64,000 nt of DNA, taken from NCBI GenBank assembly GCA_032250905.1, contig JAVVEQ010000007.1, forward strand, positions 30,259 to 94,258. Direction: 5' to 3'. The first letter of the stretch is position 1; every line of letters starts with the position of its first letter. Of the stretch, positions 52,070-61,689 are shown one piece after another. The notes beneath the pieces are model-generated. The model was not told the origin of the DNA and searched no databases. It worked only from the letters and a program-made list of their open reading frames with translations. The stretch comes from Desulfotignum sp032250905. GTDB taxonomy: Bacteria; Desulfobacterota; Desulfobacteria; Desulfobacterales; Desulfobacteraceae. The translations under genes were made by a program, and so were the position numbers.

Positions 52070-52248
52070 GGTACGTGGATTCCCTTAAATCGTTTGGTTA
52101 ATTACTGGATTACAAATCATATAAGTATAACACAATTTTTCAATATATGAAATGACGATCGTTATTTAACCGGGGATGACAGGGCGCAGTACATTTGGAA
52201 TCCAGGAATATGATCAAACCGGCAATAGTTCAAGAATCAATCATAATA

Positions 52249-53928
52249 TTACTGCTGTTTGCGTAAATCCTTTCGCAGAATTTTTCCGACATTGGATTTG
52301 GGGAGTTCCTCCCGGAATTCCACGGCAACAGGCAGTTTGTATCTGGCCAGTTTTTCCGCGCAATAGTCGAGCACTTCTTTTTCCGTCATGGTCTGGCCCT
52401 GTTTGAGAACCACAAACGCCTTGATGGATTCCCCGCGTTTGGGGTGTGGAATGCCCACAGCACAGGCTTCCAGAATTTTGGGGTGCTCATACAGCACTTC
52501 ATCGATGTCCCTGGGATAGACATTGTACCCGCCGGAAATGATCATGTCCTTGATGCGGTCCACGATGTAGAAATATCCTTCCTCGTCCATTTTCGCCACA
52601 TCACCGGTGCGCAGAAATCCCTCTTTGGTAAGGGTTTTGGCGGTTTCTTCGGGTTTGTTCAGATATCCTTTCATGATCTGGGGCCCCCGAATGAGCAGTT
52701 CCCCTGATTCTCCCACCGGAACCTCCTTGGCGGGGTCTTCGAGATCCACGATCCTGCAGTCGGTTTCAGGCAATGGAATCCCGATGCTGCCGACCTTCCG
52801 CTGACCGCGGAAGGGATTCACATGGGTCACGGGAGACGATTCAGTGAGACCGAATCCTTCCACGATAACGGAACCGGTTTTTTCCTCGAATTTGTTGATC
52901 ACTTCCAGGGGCAAAGGCGCACTCCCGGAAAAGCAGCCCTTGATGCTTGTCAGATCCGTGTGCGCCAGGTCCGGGTGATCCAGTATGCCGATATACATGG
53001 TGGGAACCAGGGGCGCAAACGTAACCTTGAATTTGGAAATGGCTTCCAGCAGGGGTTCGGCCTGGGGCTTGGGTACCAGCACATTGGCCCAGGCCAGGCG
53101 GATGGCCAGGTTCATGGATACCGACATGCCGAAGACATGAAAAAAGGGCAACGCCCCCAGCATGATTTCAGAGCCTTTGTCAAATTCGGGAAACCAGGCT
53201 TCAATCTGTTGAATCTGGTAGGAAATATTTCTGTGGGTGAGGATGACGCCTTTGGAAACACCGGTGGTTCCGCCGGTGTATTGATACATGGCCACGTCAT
53301 CCATGCTCAGATCGGCCTGGGAGGTATCCGGGGTGTGCCGGTCCATGATATCTTTGAACGCATGCAGGTCCGGTGCCGGTGATACCTCCACTGCCAGGCC
53401 TTTTTTCTTTGCCACCAGCGGAAACAGCAGCCGTTTGACAAACGGAAGATAGTCTCCGATGGAGGTATAGACAATGGTTTTGATATCGGTTTTTTCCCGG
53501 AGTTTCACCATGCGTTCGGTCAGCAGGTCCAGGGTGATGAGACATTTGGCCCCGGAGTCCGTAAACTGGTGTTCCAGTTCCCGGTCCGAGTATAACGGGT
53601 TGTTGAAAACAACGATGCCGCCGATTCTCAGGATCGCATAATAGGCCACAACACAGGGGATCACGTTGGGCAGAAGAATGGCGACGCTGTCCCCTTTTTT
53701 GATTCCGAAATCCTTGAGCGCTGCGGCAAATCTTCCTGTCATGTCATCCAGTTCCCTGAAACTCACGCTGTATCCCTGGAAAACGAGCGCCGGGTGGTCC
53801 GGAAACTGACCTGCCGACTGTGTCAGGTATTGCGGGACCAGGGTGTCTTCAAAATCAATGGCGCCCTGAATCGTCGGTTCATAGGCATTCAGCCAGATTT
53901 TGTTTGCATACATACTTTGATCGGCCAA
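52249..53928 (-). CDS. long-chain fatty-acid CoA ligase (FadD-like)
   Basis: A 559-residue adenylate-forming enzyme: P-loop-like YQYTGGTTGVSKGVILTHRN, EGFGLTESSPVTHVNP, ELLIRGPQIMKGYLNKPEET, the hinge Lys/Asp region FYIVDRIKDMIISGGYNVYP and the catalytic Lys in KSNVGKILRKDLRKQQ. It starts from TTG with an AAAGGAA site 8 bases upstream. Fatty-acid activation fits a complete-oxidising sulfate reducer. It is separated from malic enzyme by 179 bases with no visible terminator. Confidence 0.9.
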   Translation of the reverse strand: MADQSMYANKIWLNAYEPTIQGAIDFEDTLVPQYLTQSAGQFPDHPALVFQGYSVSFRELDDMTGRFAAALKDFGIKKGDSVAILLPNVIPCVVAYYAILRIGGIVVFNNPLYSDRELEHQFTDSGAKCLITLDLLTERMVKLREKTDIKTIVYTSIGDYLPFVKRLLFPLVAKKKGLAVEVSPAPDLHAFKDIMDRHTPDTSQADLSMDDVAMYQYTGGTTGVSKGVILTHRNISYQIQQIEAWFPEFDKGSEIMLGALPFFHVFGMSVSMNLAIRLAWANVLVPKPQAEPLLEAISKFKVTFAPLVPTMYIGILDHPDLAHTDLTSIKGCFSGSAPLPLEVINKFEEKTGSVIVEGFGLTESSPVTHVNPFRGQRKVGSIGIPLPETDCRIVDLEDPAKEVPVGESGELLIRGPQIMKGYLNKPEETAKTLTKEGFLRTGDVAKMDEEGYFYIVDRIKDMIISGGYNVYPRDIDEVLYEHPKILEACAVGIPHPKRGESIKAFVVLKQGQTMTEKEVLDYCAEKLARYKLPVAVEFREELPKSNVGKILRKDLRKQQ

Positions 53929-54110
53929 GGTCAGTTCCTTTCAAAAAAGGGTTAAGTCATCCCGGTCATTGGGGGTGAACCCGTTGTCAGGGATGAATCA
54001 TTCGTACAATAAACCGCTTTAAGACACAGGTGTCAAGAAAAAAAAACAATGTTTTTCATTCGGCAATAAAAGCTGAAAACCGCCCTGGGCTGCCGACAGC
54101 ATCGTCCGGA

Positions 54111-54716
54111 TTAATCCAGCAGTGAATTTCGTCGACGGTTCCTGCCTGAAACAGTCTGGCCCAGGATCCATCCAAACAGAATGACCCCGAAACCGGCCAG
54201 AAACCATTTGATCATGCTGGTTTTAAACAGTTGTTCAGATTCCTGTTTCATTTTTTTGACCTGCATGGACAAGGCGTCGTTTTCGTTTGCCAGCCGTTTG
54301 TTTTTCTGCAGGACCTGGTAAAGGTCTTCAGAGTTTTCCGACACTGCCGCCATCTTTTCCTTGAGCTGCTCATGGTCGGCTGACAATTCATTGAACTGTT
54401 TTTGCAATGCGGCATGCGCTTCTTTCAGTTTTTCTATAATTTCAGTTTTGGGCGTATCAAATGTCACAAACTGCTTGTCCACCCACCCGGTTTCTCCGGA
54501 TGACAGCCTCACCTGGTAATAGTTTTCCTGTTCATCCAGAATGGTCATCCGTGTATCACTTTCCAGGGTTTTTAAAACCTGGTAAGAAGAACCCGGCCCC
54601 TGTCTGAAGGTGAGAACCAGTTTGTCTGTGACATAGCCGATACGGGACTGCCCAAGTGCGGACATACCGCTGAAAACAAGAATCAGGCTTATGGAAAGAA
54701 AAGTAAATACACGCAT
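54111..54716 (-). CDS. SH3-domain, coiled-coil membrane protein (TIGR04211-like)
   Basis: A 201-residue protein: cleavable or anchoring N-terminal signal FLSISLILVFSGMSALG, bacterial SH3 domain (residues 25-85, YVTDKLVLTFRQGPGSSYQV), long coiled coil (about 95-165) and a C-terminal membrane helix MIKWFLAGFGVILFGWILGQ with a basic tail. This order matches the TIGR04211 family of exported SH3 proteins. The start at 54716 follows CTGGAGGTAAC; earlier frame starts are not used. Role unknown, perhaps cell-envelope stress. Confidence 0.85.
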   Translation of the reverse strand: MRVFTFLSISLILVFSGMSALGQSRIGYVTDKLVLTFRQGPGSSYQVLKTLESDTRMTILDEQENYYQVRLSSGETGWVDKQFVTFDTPKTEIIEKLKEAHAALQKQFNELSADHEQLKEKMAAVSENSEDLYQVLQKNKRLANENDALSMQVKKMKQESEQLFKTSMIKWFLAGFGVILFGWILGQTVSGRNRRRNSLLD

Positions 54717-54906
54717 GTTACCTCCAGGTTGGTTTTTCCATTTCAATAACAATCCCGGAATTTTTTTACAATACCCAAAGGAAGACAAGGAAAAAAAACT
54801 TGCTAAATGATGGAAAACATGGGTATCAAACGGTCATGGATTTTCAGGATCGAGACGGGATGAAAATGGATCAGGTGCTGGAAACTTTTTTACACGGAGT
54901 CAATCT

Positions 54907-55230
54907 ATGAGTCACAATCATGAACATTCGCATAATCATTCTCATGACCACGGTCATTCTCATGATCATGCCCATGACCACGGGCACACCGCCGGTCACA
55001 GTCATACCCATGCCACCGGGCCGGAGATGTCCATAAAAGAAAAGATCGGCGTGTTGCTGTCCCACTGGGTCGATCACAATGACAGCCACAAGGACAATTT
55101 TTATTCCTGGGCTAAAAAAGCGGAACAGGCCGGACTGGGTGAAATTGCCGGCCACCTGAAACAGGCCGGGGACCTGTCTGAGAAGGTGACGGAACAGCTG
55201 AAAAAAGCTGAGGAAAAACTGCATGAATAA
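54907..55230 (+). CDS. histidine-rich metal-binding protein
   Basis: A 107-residue protein whose first 40 residues are made of HS/HD/HG units (MSHNHEHSHNHSHDHGHSHD then HAHDHGHTAGHSHTHATG), about 15 histidines. The rest is an amphipathic helical domain (IKEKIGVLLSHWVDHNDSHK, NFYSWAKKAEQAGLGEIAGH). It looks like a nickel, zinc or cobalt storage or chaperone protein, similar in idea to HypB/SlyD tails. The stop overlaps the nagZ start by eight bases, so the two are translated together; the link is unexplained. Confidence 0.8.
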   Translation: MSHNHEHSHNHSHDHGHSHDHAHDHGHTAGHSHTHATGPEMSIKEKIGVLLSHWVDHNDSHKDNFYSWAKKAEQAGLGEIAGHLKQAGDLSEKVTEQLKKAEEKLHE

Positions 55231-56242
55231 CCCTGCCCGGCATCTTGCCGGACAGCGGTTGATGCTGGGATTTGACGGCACACAGTTCAATTCGGACCTG
55301 GAAACCATTATCAACCGGTTCCAGGCCGGCGGCATCATTCTTTTCCGGCGGAACATCGTTTCTCCGGATCAGGTGGCCCGGCTGTGCGCCGATGCCCAGG
55401 CATGTGCCGCATCCTGCGGACAGCCGCCCCTGTTCATTGCCGTGGATCAGGAAGGCGGGGCTGTGTCCCGGCTGCCGGCCCCGTTTACCCAGTTTGACGG
55501 CAACCCCCAGATTCATACCCGGGAACAGGCGATCGCCTTTGCCCGGGTCACGGCCCGGGAACTTAAGGATGTCGGAATCAACATGAATCTGGCGCCGGTG
55601 TTGGATGTGGTGTCTGATCACAGTGATTCCATCATGAAAACCCGTGCGTTTCCCGGAGACGCCCGGACCGTGACGGATCTGGGCATCACCGTGATCCAGA
55701 CCCTTCAATCCTGCGGGGTCATGGCCGTGGCAAAGCATTTTCCCGGCATCGGGCGAACCGTTCTGGATTCCCACCATCTGCTGCCGGTGCTGGATGTGGA
55801 TCTGACCGATCTTCAGGCGGCGGACCTGGTACCCTTTGAAGCGGCGGTGCGTGCGGATACCACAGGCATTATGGTCTCCCATATTTTCTGCCCGAGACTG
55901 GACCCCCAATGGCAGGCCAGCCTGTCCGTGACCATCGCCCGGGACCTGATCCGGCAGAATCTGGGGTTCAACGGTCTGGTGCTGACGGACGATCTGGACA
56001 TGAAGGCCATCCACCATGACATGGACACCTGTATGGACCGGATCCTGGCATCGGAGATTGACCTGGCACTGATCTGCCACCCGGGTCCCAATATAGAAAA
56101 AGCGTTTGATGCCCTGGTCCGACGGCTGGAAGCGGATCAGGAAACATGGGACAGGGGAGGGGCATCGCAGGAAAGAATCTACCGGTATAAGGGGCGGTAC
56201 CTGGGCTGGAACCCTACCGCAAGAAGCGTCTCAGGCGGGTAA
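55223..56242 (+). CDS. nagZ: beta-N-acetylhexosaminidase (family GH3)
   Basis: A 339-residue GH3 protein: LMLGFDGTQFNSDLETII, PLFIAVDQEGGAVSRLPAPF, INMNLAPVLDV, the AKHFPGIGRTVLDSHHLLPV segment (usual KHFPGHGDT) and GLVLTDDLDMKAI with the catalytic-loop Asp. NagZ removes N-acetylglucosamine from peptidoglycan fragments during recycling. The expected H in HGDT is I-G-R here, a small departure. It begins eight bases before the His-rich stop. Confidence 0.87.
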   Translation: MNNPARHLAGQRLMLGFDGTQFNSDLETIINRFQAGGIILFRRNIVSPDQVARLCADAQACAASCGQPPLFIAVDQEGGAVSRLPAPFTQFDGNPQIHTREQAIAFARVTARELKDVGINMNLAPVLDVVSDHSDSIMKTRAFPGDARTVTDLGITVIQTLQSCGVMAVAKHFPGIGRTVLDSHHLLPVLDVDLTDLQAADLVPFEAAVRADTTGIMVSHIFCPRLDPQWQASLSVTIARDLIRQNLGFNGLVLTDDLDMKAIHHDMDTCMDRILASEIDLALICHPGPNIEKAFDALVRRLEADQETWDRGGASQERIYRYKGRYLGWNPTARSVSGG

Positions 56243-56250
56243 CGTCCCTA

Positions 56251-57258
56251 TCAGGCCGAAACGTTCAATGCCCTGGAAAATACGTCATCGCCCAGGCCGC
56301 AGGTCAGGCCGTCCCGGATCATGACAGACCCCCTGGCTGCCACCATGGCGGCATTGTCCCCGCACAGGGACAGGGGCGGTGCAATGACCTGGATTTGCTG
56401 TCGTGCGGCACGGCGGGTCAGGGCCGCCACCAGGGTCTGGTTGGCGGAAACCCCGCCGGAGATACCGATCTGCCGGCAGTTTCGGGATTGGGCCACTGCC
56501 AGCAGTTTTTCGCAGACCACATCGATGACCGCCGCCTGAAATGCGGCCGCCACTCGCGCCCTGTCATTGTCACCTTGAAGCGGATGTTCGTGAACATATC
56601 TGGCCACGGCGGATTTCAGGCCGGAAAAGCTGAAATCAAAACTGCCTTTTTCCAGCAAAGACCTTGGAAACACAATGTCCCCAGGGTCGCTTTTCTTTGC
56701 CAGCGCCTCGATCACCGGGCCGCCGGGATATCCCAGGCCCAGGGTTTTGGCGACTTTGTCAAAGGCTTCTCCGGCGGCATCGTCCCGGGTCTGACCCATC
56801 AATTCAAACCGGTTGTCTGCAGAGACATGGTAGATATTTGTGTGCCCGCCCGAAACCACCAGGGCGATGAAAGGGAATTCCGGCGCCGGCCGGCATAAAA
56901 GCAGCGAATGAATATGGGCCTCCAGGTGGTTGACCCCGGCCAGGGGCAAATTCCTGGCCCAGGCAAAGGCCTTGGCAAAGGAAAATCCCACCAGCAGGGC
57001 GCCCACAAGTCCGGGGCCCCGGGTGGCGGCCACGCCCTGAATGTCCTCGATGGCAATGCCAGCCTCCTGGATCGCCCGGGTCACCACCGGGGTGATGGCC
57101 TCGACATGCATGCGGGATGCCAGTTCCGGTACCACGCCCCCATAGGGTTTGTGTGCTTCCACCTGGGAAGCGATCACAGAGGACAGGACCCGGTCAGGGC
57201 CTTCCACCACGGCAGCTGCTGTTTCATCACACGAGGATTCAATACCCAGAACGACCAT
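56251..57258 (-). CDS. tsaD: tRNA N6-threonylcarbamoyladenosine transferase subunit
   Basis: A 335-residue ASKHA protein: GIESSCDETAAAVVEG, AATRGPGLVGALLVGFSFAK, the metal motif GVNHLEAHIHS, FIALVVSGGHTNIYH, GEAFDKVAKTLGLGYPGGPV and DNAAMVAARGSVM. TsaD completes t6A37 on tRNAs that read ANN codons. It starts 6 bases after the purM stop; they are cotranscribed. Confidence 0.96.
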   Translation of the reverse strand: MVVLGIESSCDETAAAVVEGPDRVLSSVIASQVEAHKPYGGVVPELASRMHVEAITPVVTRAIQEAGIAIEDIQGVAATRGPGLVGALLVGFSFAKAFAWARNLPLAGVNHLEAHIHSLLLCRPAPEFPFIALVVSGGHTNIYHVSADNRFELMGQTRDDAAGEAFDKVAKTLGLGYPGGPVIEALAKKSDPGDIVFPRSLLEKGSFDFSFSGLKSAVARYVHEHPLQGDNDRARVAAAFQAAVIDVVCEKLLAVAQSRNCRQIGISGGVSANQTLVAALTRRAARQQIQVIAPPLSLCGDNAAMVAARGSVMIRDGLTCGLGDDVFSRALNVSA

Positions 57259-57264
57259 ACACTG

Positions 57265-58317
57265 TCAGATCCACTGGACCTGTTTCTCGTTTTCTTTTCT
57301 GTCCGTGACTTCACCGATGAAATAGGCGGGTTCCTCCATGGCCGTCAGTCGGTCCATGACGTCCTGGGCGGATTTTTCAGGAATGACCAGAATCATGCCG
57401 ATGCCGTTGTTGAAGGTCCGGTGCATCTCGATATCTGACACATGGCCGGATTTCTGGAGCAGGTCAAAGATGACCGGTCTTTCCCAGGCATCTTTACGGA
57501 TCAGGATTTTGCAGGCATCCGGTATCACGCGGATGATGTTTTCATCGATGCCGCCTCCGGTGATATGGGCCAGACCATGGATGGGCAGATCCCGCATCAG
57601 GCTGAGAATACTGGACACATAAATGGTGGTGGGCCTTAAAAGTTCCTCTCCCAGTGTCGTTCCCAGTTCGGGTATCTGTGTGCTCACATCATACCTGCAA
57701 TGATCGAAGAAGATTTTTCTGACCAGGGAAAATCCATTGGAATGAATCCCATTGGAAGCCAGGCCGATCAGCTGGTGTCCGGGACGGACATAGGACCCGT
57801 CGATGATTTTGTCGTTGTCGACAATGCCGACGGCGAATCCGGACATATCATATTCTTCGGGTTGATAAATCCCAGGCATTTCAGCGGTCTCACCCCCGAT
57901 CAAGGCACATCCGGCCTGTGTACAGCCTTCGGCGATTCCCCGGATAATCTGTTCTGCAACTGCATTGTCCAGGCGGCCCATGGCCAGGTAATCCAGGAAA
58001 AAAAGCGGTTTGGCGCCCTGAACAATGATATCGTTGACGCACATGGCCACCAGATCGATGCCGATGGTGTCGTGCCGGTTCATGAGAAACGCGATTTTCA
58101 GTTTGGTCCCCACCCCGTCTGTGGAGCTGACCAGGACAGGATTGGTCATGTTGGATACGTTGAGAGAGTACAGTCCCCCGAAGCCGCCGATTTCTCCCAT
58201 GACACCGGTTCTGGGGGTGGATCTGGCAATATCTTTGATCCGGCCCACCAGCTGGTTGGCTTTATCAATATCAACACCGGCATCTGCGTACGTCAATGAA
58301 TCATTCATGAAACTCAC
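57265..58317 (-). CDS. purM: phosphoribosylformylglycinamidine cyclo-ligase
   Basis: A 350-residue AIR synthetase: YADAGVDIDKANQLVGRIKD, VSSTDGVGTKLKIAFLMNRH, GIDLVAMCVNDIIVQGAKPL, the LIGGETAEMPGIYQ motif and ASNGIHSNGFSLVRKI. It makes AIR in purine synthesis. An alternative ATG lies three codons in. It is upstream of tsaD on the same strand. Confidence 0.95.
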   Translation of the reverse strand: MSFMNDSLTYADAGVDIDKANQLVGRIKDIARSTPRTGVMGEIGGFGGLYSLNVSNMTNPVLVSSTDGVGTKLKIAFLMNRHDTIGIDLVAMCVNDIIVQGAKPLFFLDYLAMGRLDNAVAEQIIRGIAEGCTQAGCALIGGETAEMPGIYQPEEYDMSGFAVGIVDNDKIIDGSYVRPGHQLIGLASNGIHSNGFSLVRKIFFDHCRYDVSTQIPELGTTLGEELLRPTTIYVSSILSLMRDLPIHGLAHITGGGIDENIIRVIPDACKILIRKDAWERPVIFDLLQKSGHVSDIEMHRTFNNGIGMILVIPEKSAQDVMDRLTAMEEPAYFIGEVTDRKENEKQVQWI

Positions 58318-58474
58318 CTTGTCTGGACGGTTGACTGCAAATTAATCTCGAAATAATAAACAGACGGGCTTTAAAAGTCAAAAGCTTTTTGACATGATCG
58401 CGGTTATATTGTATCTATCAAAATTTAATGTGCTGATTGAGAAAAATGAATCAATTTTCGGAGAATAGAACACC

Positions 58475-59788
58475 ATGAAAACAATCCGCGTGGGTATCCT
58501 CGGGTTGGGGGTGGTGGGAACAGGGGTCGCTGACCTGCTGACCCGGAAAACCCGCCTGCTGCAATCCCGGATCGGAGCCCGACTGAACTTGAAAACCATT
58601 GCAGATCTCGATATCCACACCGATCGCGGCATTGATCTGAAGGGAACGACCCTGGTGACCGACGCCATGGCCGTCTTGAAGGATCCGGAAATTGATGTGG
58701 TGGTGGAACTGATCGGAGGTCAGAGCCCGGCCAAAGAGTTCATCCTGACCGCCCTGCAGAATGGGAAGCATGTGGTGACGGCCAACAAGGCCCTGCTGGC
58801 TGCGTGTGGCAATGAATTGATGGAAGCCGCCCGGAAGAACCGGGTGGATCTGACTTTTGAAGCCAGCTGCGGCGGGTGCATGCCGATTATCAAGACACTG
58901 AGAGAGTCCCTGGTGGCCAATGATATCAAATCGATGTCCGCCATCCTGAACGGCACCTGCAACTATATTCTCTCCCGGATTTCCCGGGACGGATCCACGT
59001 TTGAAGAAGCATTGAAGACCGCCCAGGAACTGGGATTTGCCGAAGCAGAACCCTCCCTGGACATCGACGGCCACGATACGGCCCACAAGCTGGCCATCCT
59101 CAATGCCCTGGCCCATGGCATGGAGATCAATCTGTCCGATATCCACGTGGAGGGTATCCGTCAGATTACCCCCATGGACATCGAATTTGCCAGATCCTTT
59201 GGATACACCATCAAACTGCTGGCCATCGGCAAACGTCACGGCGATTTTGTGGAGGCCCGGGTACACCCCACCATGATCGACAATGCCAACCCGCTGTCCC
59301 ATGTGGATCATTCCATGAACGCCATTGCAATTGACGCGGATGCCACCGGCAAAACCATGCTCTACGGTCACGGGGCCGGCATGATGCCCACGGCATCGGC
59401 CGTACTCAGCGATATTGCGGACATTGCCAGAAATATCATCAGCGGCACCACCGGCCGGGTGCCCATACTGGGATATCCGCAGGAAAATATCCGCCATATT
59501 CCCATCCTGTCCATGAATGAGTTGATGACACGGTATTACCTGCGGTTCGAAGCCCAGGACCATCCCGGGGTGCTGTCCCGGATTTCCGGTATTCTGGGGG
59601 AGAACAAAATCAGCATCAGCTCTGTCCAGCAGCAGGGACGCAACACCAATGGCGGGGTGCCGGTGGTGATGATCACCCACATTGCCAAGGAAGCCTGGAT
59701 ACAGCGCGCCTTGAGCCGGATCGCGGTCACCGATTGTGTCGTGAAAAAACCCATGGTTATCCGTATAGAAGATGAGGCAGACCAATGA
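58475..59788 (+). CDS. hom: homoserine dehydrogenase with ACT domain
   Basis: A 437-residue enzyme: NAD(P) fold VGILGLGVVGTGVADLL, VVELIGGQSPAKEFILTALQ, TANKALLAACG, catalytic SAILNGTCNYILSRISRD, AEAEPSLDIDGHDTAHKLAI, and a C-terminal ACT domain (YYLRFEAQDHPGVLSRISGI) that usually binds threonine for feedback. It is the first of three coupled genes (hom-thrH-rfaE1); the ATG of thrH overlaps its stop. Confidence 0.95.
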   Translation: MKTIRVGILGLGVVGTGVADLLTRKTRLLQSRIGARLNLKTIADLDIHTDRGIDLKGTTLVTDAMAVLKDPEIDVVVELIGGQSPAKEFILTALQNGKHVVTANKALLAACGNELMEAARKNRVDLTFEASCGGCMPIIKTLRESLVANDIKSMSAILNGTCNYILSRISRDGSTFEEALKTAQELGFAEAEPSLDIDGHDTAHKLAILNALAHGMEINLSDIHVEGIRQITPMDIEFARSFGYTIKLLAIGKRHGDFVEARVHPTMIDNANPLSHVDHSMNAIAIDADATGKTMLYGHGAGMMPTASAVLSDIADIARNIISGTTGRVPILGYPQENIRHIPILSMNELMTRYYLRFEAQDHPGVLSRISGILGENKISISSVQQQGRNTNGGVPVVMITHIAKEAWIQRALSRIAVTDCVVKKPMVIRIEDEADQ

Positions 59789-60390
59789 AAATGATAATGG
59801 CAGACCTGGAAGGGGTGTTTCTGCCCGAAATCTGGATTAACGTGGCAGAAAAAACCGGCATTGAGGAGTTGAAGCTCACCACCCGGGATATCAGCGACTA
59901 TGATGTGCTGATGAGTCGCCGTCTGGCGATTTTAAAGGAAAATCATCTCAAGATCCAGGACATCCAGGCAGTCATTGCCACCCTGGATCCTCTGCCCGGA
60001 GCCAGAGAGGCCCTGGACTGGATACGGGCCAAATCACAGTTTATCGTCCTTTCAGATACGTTTGAAGAGTTTGCCAGGCCATTGATGGCCAAACTCGGAT
60101 TTCCCACGCTCCTGTGCCACAGCCTGACCATCGACCCCCAGGGCCGGATCACAGACTACAATCTGCGGATCAGCGACCAGAAAAAAAAGGCGGTTCAGGC
60201 GTTTCAGGGATTGAACTATCATGTGACCGCCTTTGGTGATTCATACAATGATACCGGCATGATTCAGGCGGCGGACCAGGGGTTTTTCTTCAAGCCGCCG
60301 GAAACCGTGGTTACAGAGTTTCCCGATATTCCGGTGACCTGGGATTATGATGAACTCAAAGCCATGCTGCGCAGCCTGCTGAACCTATGA
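59785..60390 (+). CDS. thrH: phosphoserine phosphatase / homoserine phosphotransferase ThrH
   Basis: A 201-residue HAD-family protein very like ThrH: MADLEGVFLPEIWINVAEKT, TTRDISDYDVLMSRRLAILK, FIVLSDTFEEFARPLMAKLG, FPTLLCHSLTIDPQGRITDY and AFGDSYNDTGMIQAADQG. The nucleophile motif is D-L-E-G, as in ThrH. ThrH can replace ThrB by making phosphohomoserine from homoserine with phosphoserine as donor, which fits its overlap with hom. No thrB is nearby. Confidence 0.9.
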   Translation: MKMIMADLEGVFLPEIWINVAEKTGIEELKLTTRDISDYDVLMSRRLAILKENHLKIQDIQAVIATLDPLPGAREALDWIRAKSQFIVLSDTFEEFARPLMAKLGFPTLLCHSLTIDPQGRITDYNLRISDQKKKAVQAFQGLNYHVTAFGDSYNDTGMIQAADQGFFFKPPETVVTEFPDIPVTWDYDELKAMLRSLLNL

Positions 60391-61370
60391 GTATCGATAT
60401 TGACCGTTTCAGGCAGATCCGGGCCCTGGTAATCGGGGACCTGATGATCGATGAATATCTGTGGGGCAGGGTGGAGCGTATTTCGCCCGAAGCACCGGTG
60501 CCCGTTGTGGCAGTGGAAAAAGAAAACCACACCCTGGGAGGGGCCGGCAATGTGATCAACAACCTGACGGCCATGGGTGCGAAAGTGTCTGCCATCGGTA
60601 CGGCCGGGACGGGCAAAGCCGGCCGGATGATCCTGGAAAAACTTGGGGAGCTGTCCGTTCAGACCCATGGCATCATCAGCGAACCGGATCGCCCCACAAC
60701 CGTGAAAACCCGGGTCATTGCGTCCAGCCAGCAGGTCCTGCGGATCGACCGTGAAGTCAAGCGGCCCATCAGCAGCAGCACCCTGGCGCGTCTGGTGTCG
60801 ATCATGACATCCATGATCGACCAGGTGGACCTGATCATTATTTCCGATTATGACAAAGGGCTGGTGACACCGGAGCTGGTTCGCTGCACCGTGGATCTGG
60901 CCCGTAAACACGGGGTGCTCATCCTGGCCGATCCCAAAGCCCTGCGGTTTGATAAATATACGCGGGTTTCCCTGCTCACGCCCAACCAGAAAGAAGCGGC
61001 CCAGGCGGCCAATATGGAAATCACCACCCGGGAGGACCTGTTTGCCGCCGGCCGGATGCTTCTGGAAACAGTGGCCCTGGACAGACTGGTGATTACCTGC
61101 GGTAAAGACGGCATGGTCCTGTTTGAACCCGGTCTGGCACCTCACGTGATTGCGTCAAAGGCCCGGCAGGTGTTTGATGTTTCCGGCGCCGGAGATACGG
61201 TCATCTCTCTGCTGGGCCTGGGCCTGGCCGCGGGCGCATCGTTCCGGGAAAGTGCCGCCGTGGCCAATGCCGGGGCCGGTATCGTGGTGGGCAAGGTGGG
61301 CACGGCCGCCCCCACGGTTGCGGAATTGAAAGCGGTCCTGGACCCGGATAAAAAAATCCTTGACAGTTAA
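60387..61370 (+). CDS. rfaE1: D-glycero-beta-D-manno-heptose-7-phosphate kinase
   Basis: A 327-residue PfkB-family kinase: ALVIGDLMIDEYLWGRVERI, TLGGAGNVINNLTAMGAKVS, LLTPNQKEAAQAANM and the anion hole / catalytic Asp motif VFDVSGAGDTVISLLGLGLA. It is the HldE kinase half without the C-terminal nucleotidyltransferase, as in split RfaE1/RfaE2 systems for LPS core heptose. It overlaps thrH by four bases. A promoter for the tRNA overlaps its last codons. Confidence 0.93.
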   Translation: MSIDIDRFRQIRALVIGDLMIDEYLWGRVERISPEAPVPVVAVEKENHTLGGAGNVINNLTAMGAKVSAIGTAGTGKAGRMILEKLGELSVQTHGIISEPDRPTTVKTRVIASSQQVLRIDREVKRPISSSTLARLVSIMTSMIDQVDLIIISDYDKGLVTPELVRCTVDLARKHGVLILADPKALRFDKYTRVSLLTPNQKEAAQAANMEITTREDLFAAGRMLLETVALDRLVITCGKDGMVLFEPGLAPHVIASKARQVFDVSGAGDTVISLLGLGLAAGASFRESAAVANAGAGIVVGKVGTAAPTVAELKAVLDPDKKILDS

Positions 61371-61388
61371 GAACGATTGCCCTATATT
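61360..61388 (+). promoter_or_regulatory. sigma-70 promoter of the initiator tRNA gene
   Basis: TTGACA, 17-base spacer, TATATT, ending 11 bases before the mature tRNA. The -35 box lies within the end of rfaE1. It is the clearest vegetative promoter in the window. Confidence 0.87.
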
Positions 61389-61399
61389 GAACAAATTGA

Positions 61400-61476
<77 letters not shown>

Positions 61477-61484
61477 AAGAAACT

Positions 61485-61516
61485 AAGGGGTTCAGCGTCC
61501 GGCGCTGCCCCTTTTT
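61485..61516 (+). terminator. Rho-independent terminator after tRNA-fMet
   Basis: AAGGGG-TT-CAGCG-TCCGG-CGCTG-CCCCTTTTT: outer and inner stems pair on each side of a short bulge, ending in five T, 8 bases after the tRNA CCA end. Confidence 0.85.
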
Positions 61517-61689
61517 GTGTTTCTGGGACACTTCCGGATTTTTCGTTTATGCATTTTCTCTGCTGTGACAGGCTTCATGTGTTGAATTATACTTGTTTTA
61601 TGTGTCATTCAAGTGTAATTTAAGAAACATATCATGCCCGAGGAAACGGCCCGGGAGGTGCTGTCACTTTCAAGCCGGAAAGGATATAT

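Noticed and set aside
50858..52150. 430-codon open frame on the plus strand
   Set aside because: Antisense to malic enzyme; no family features.
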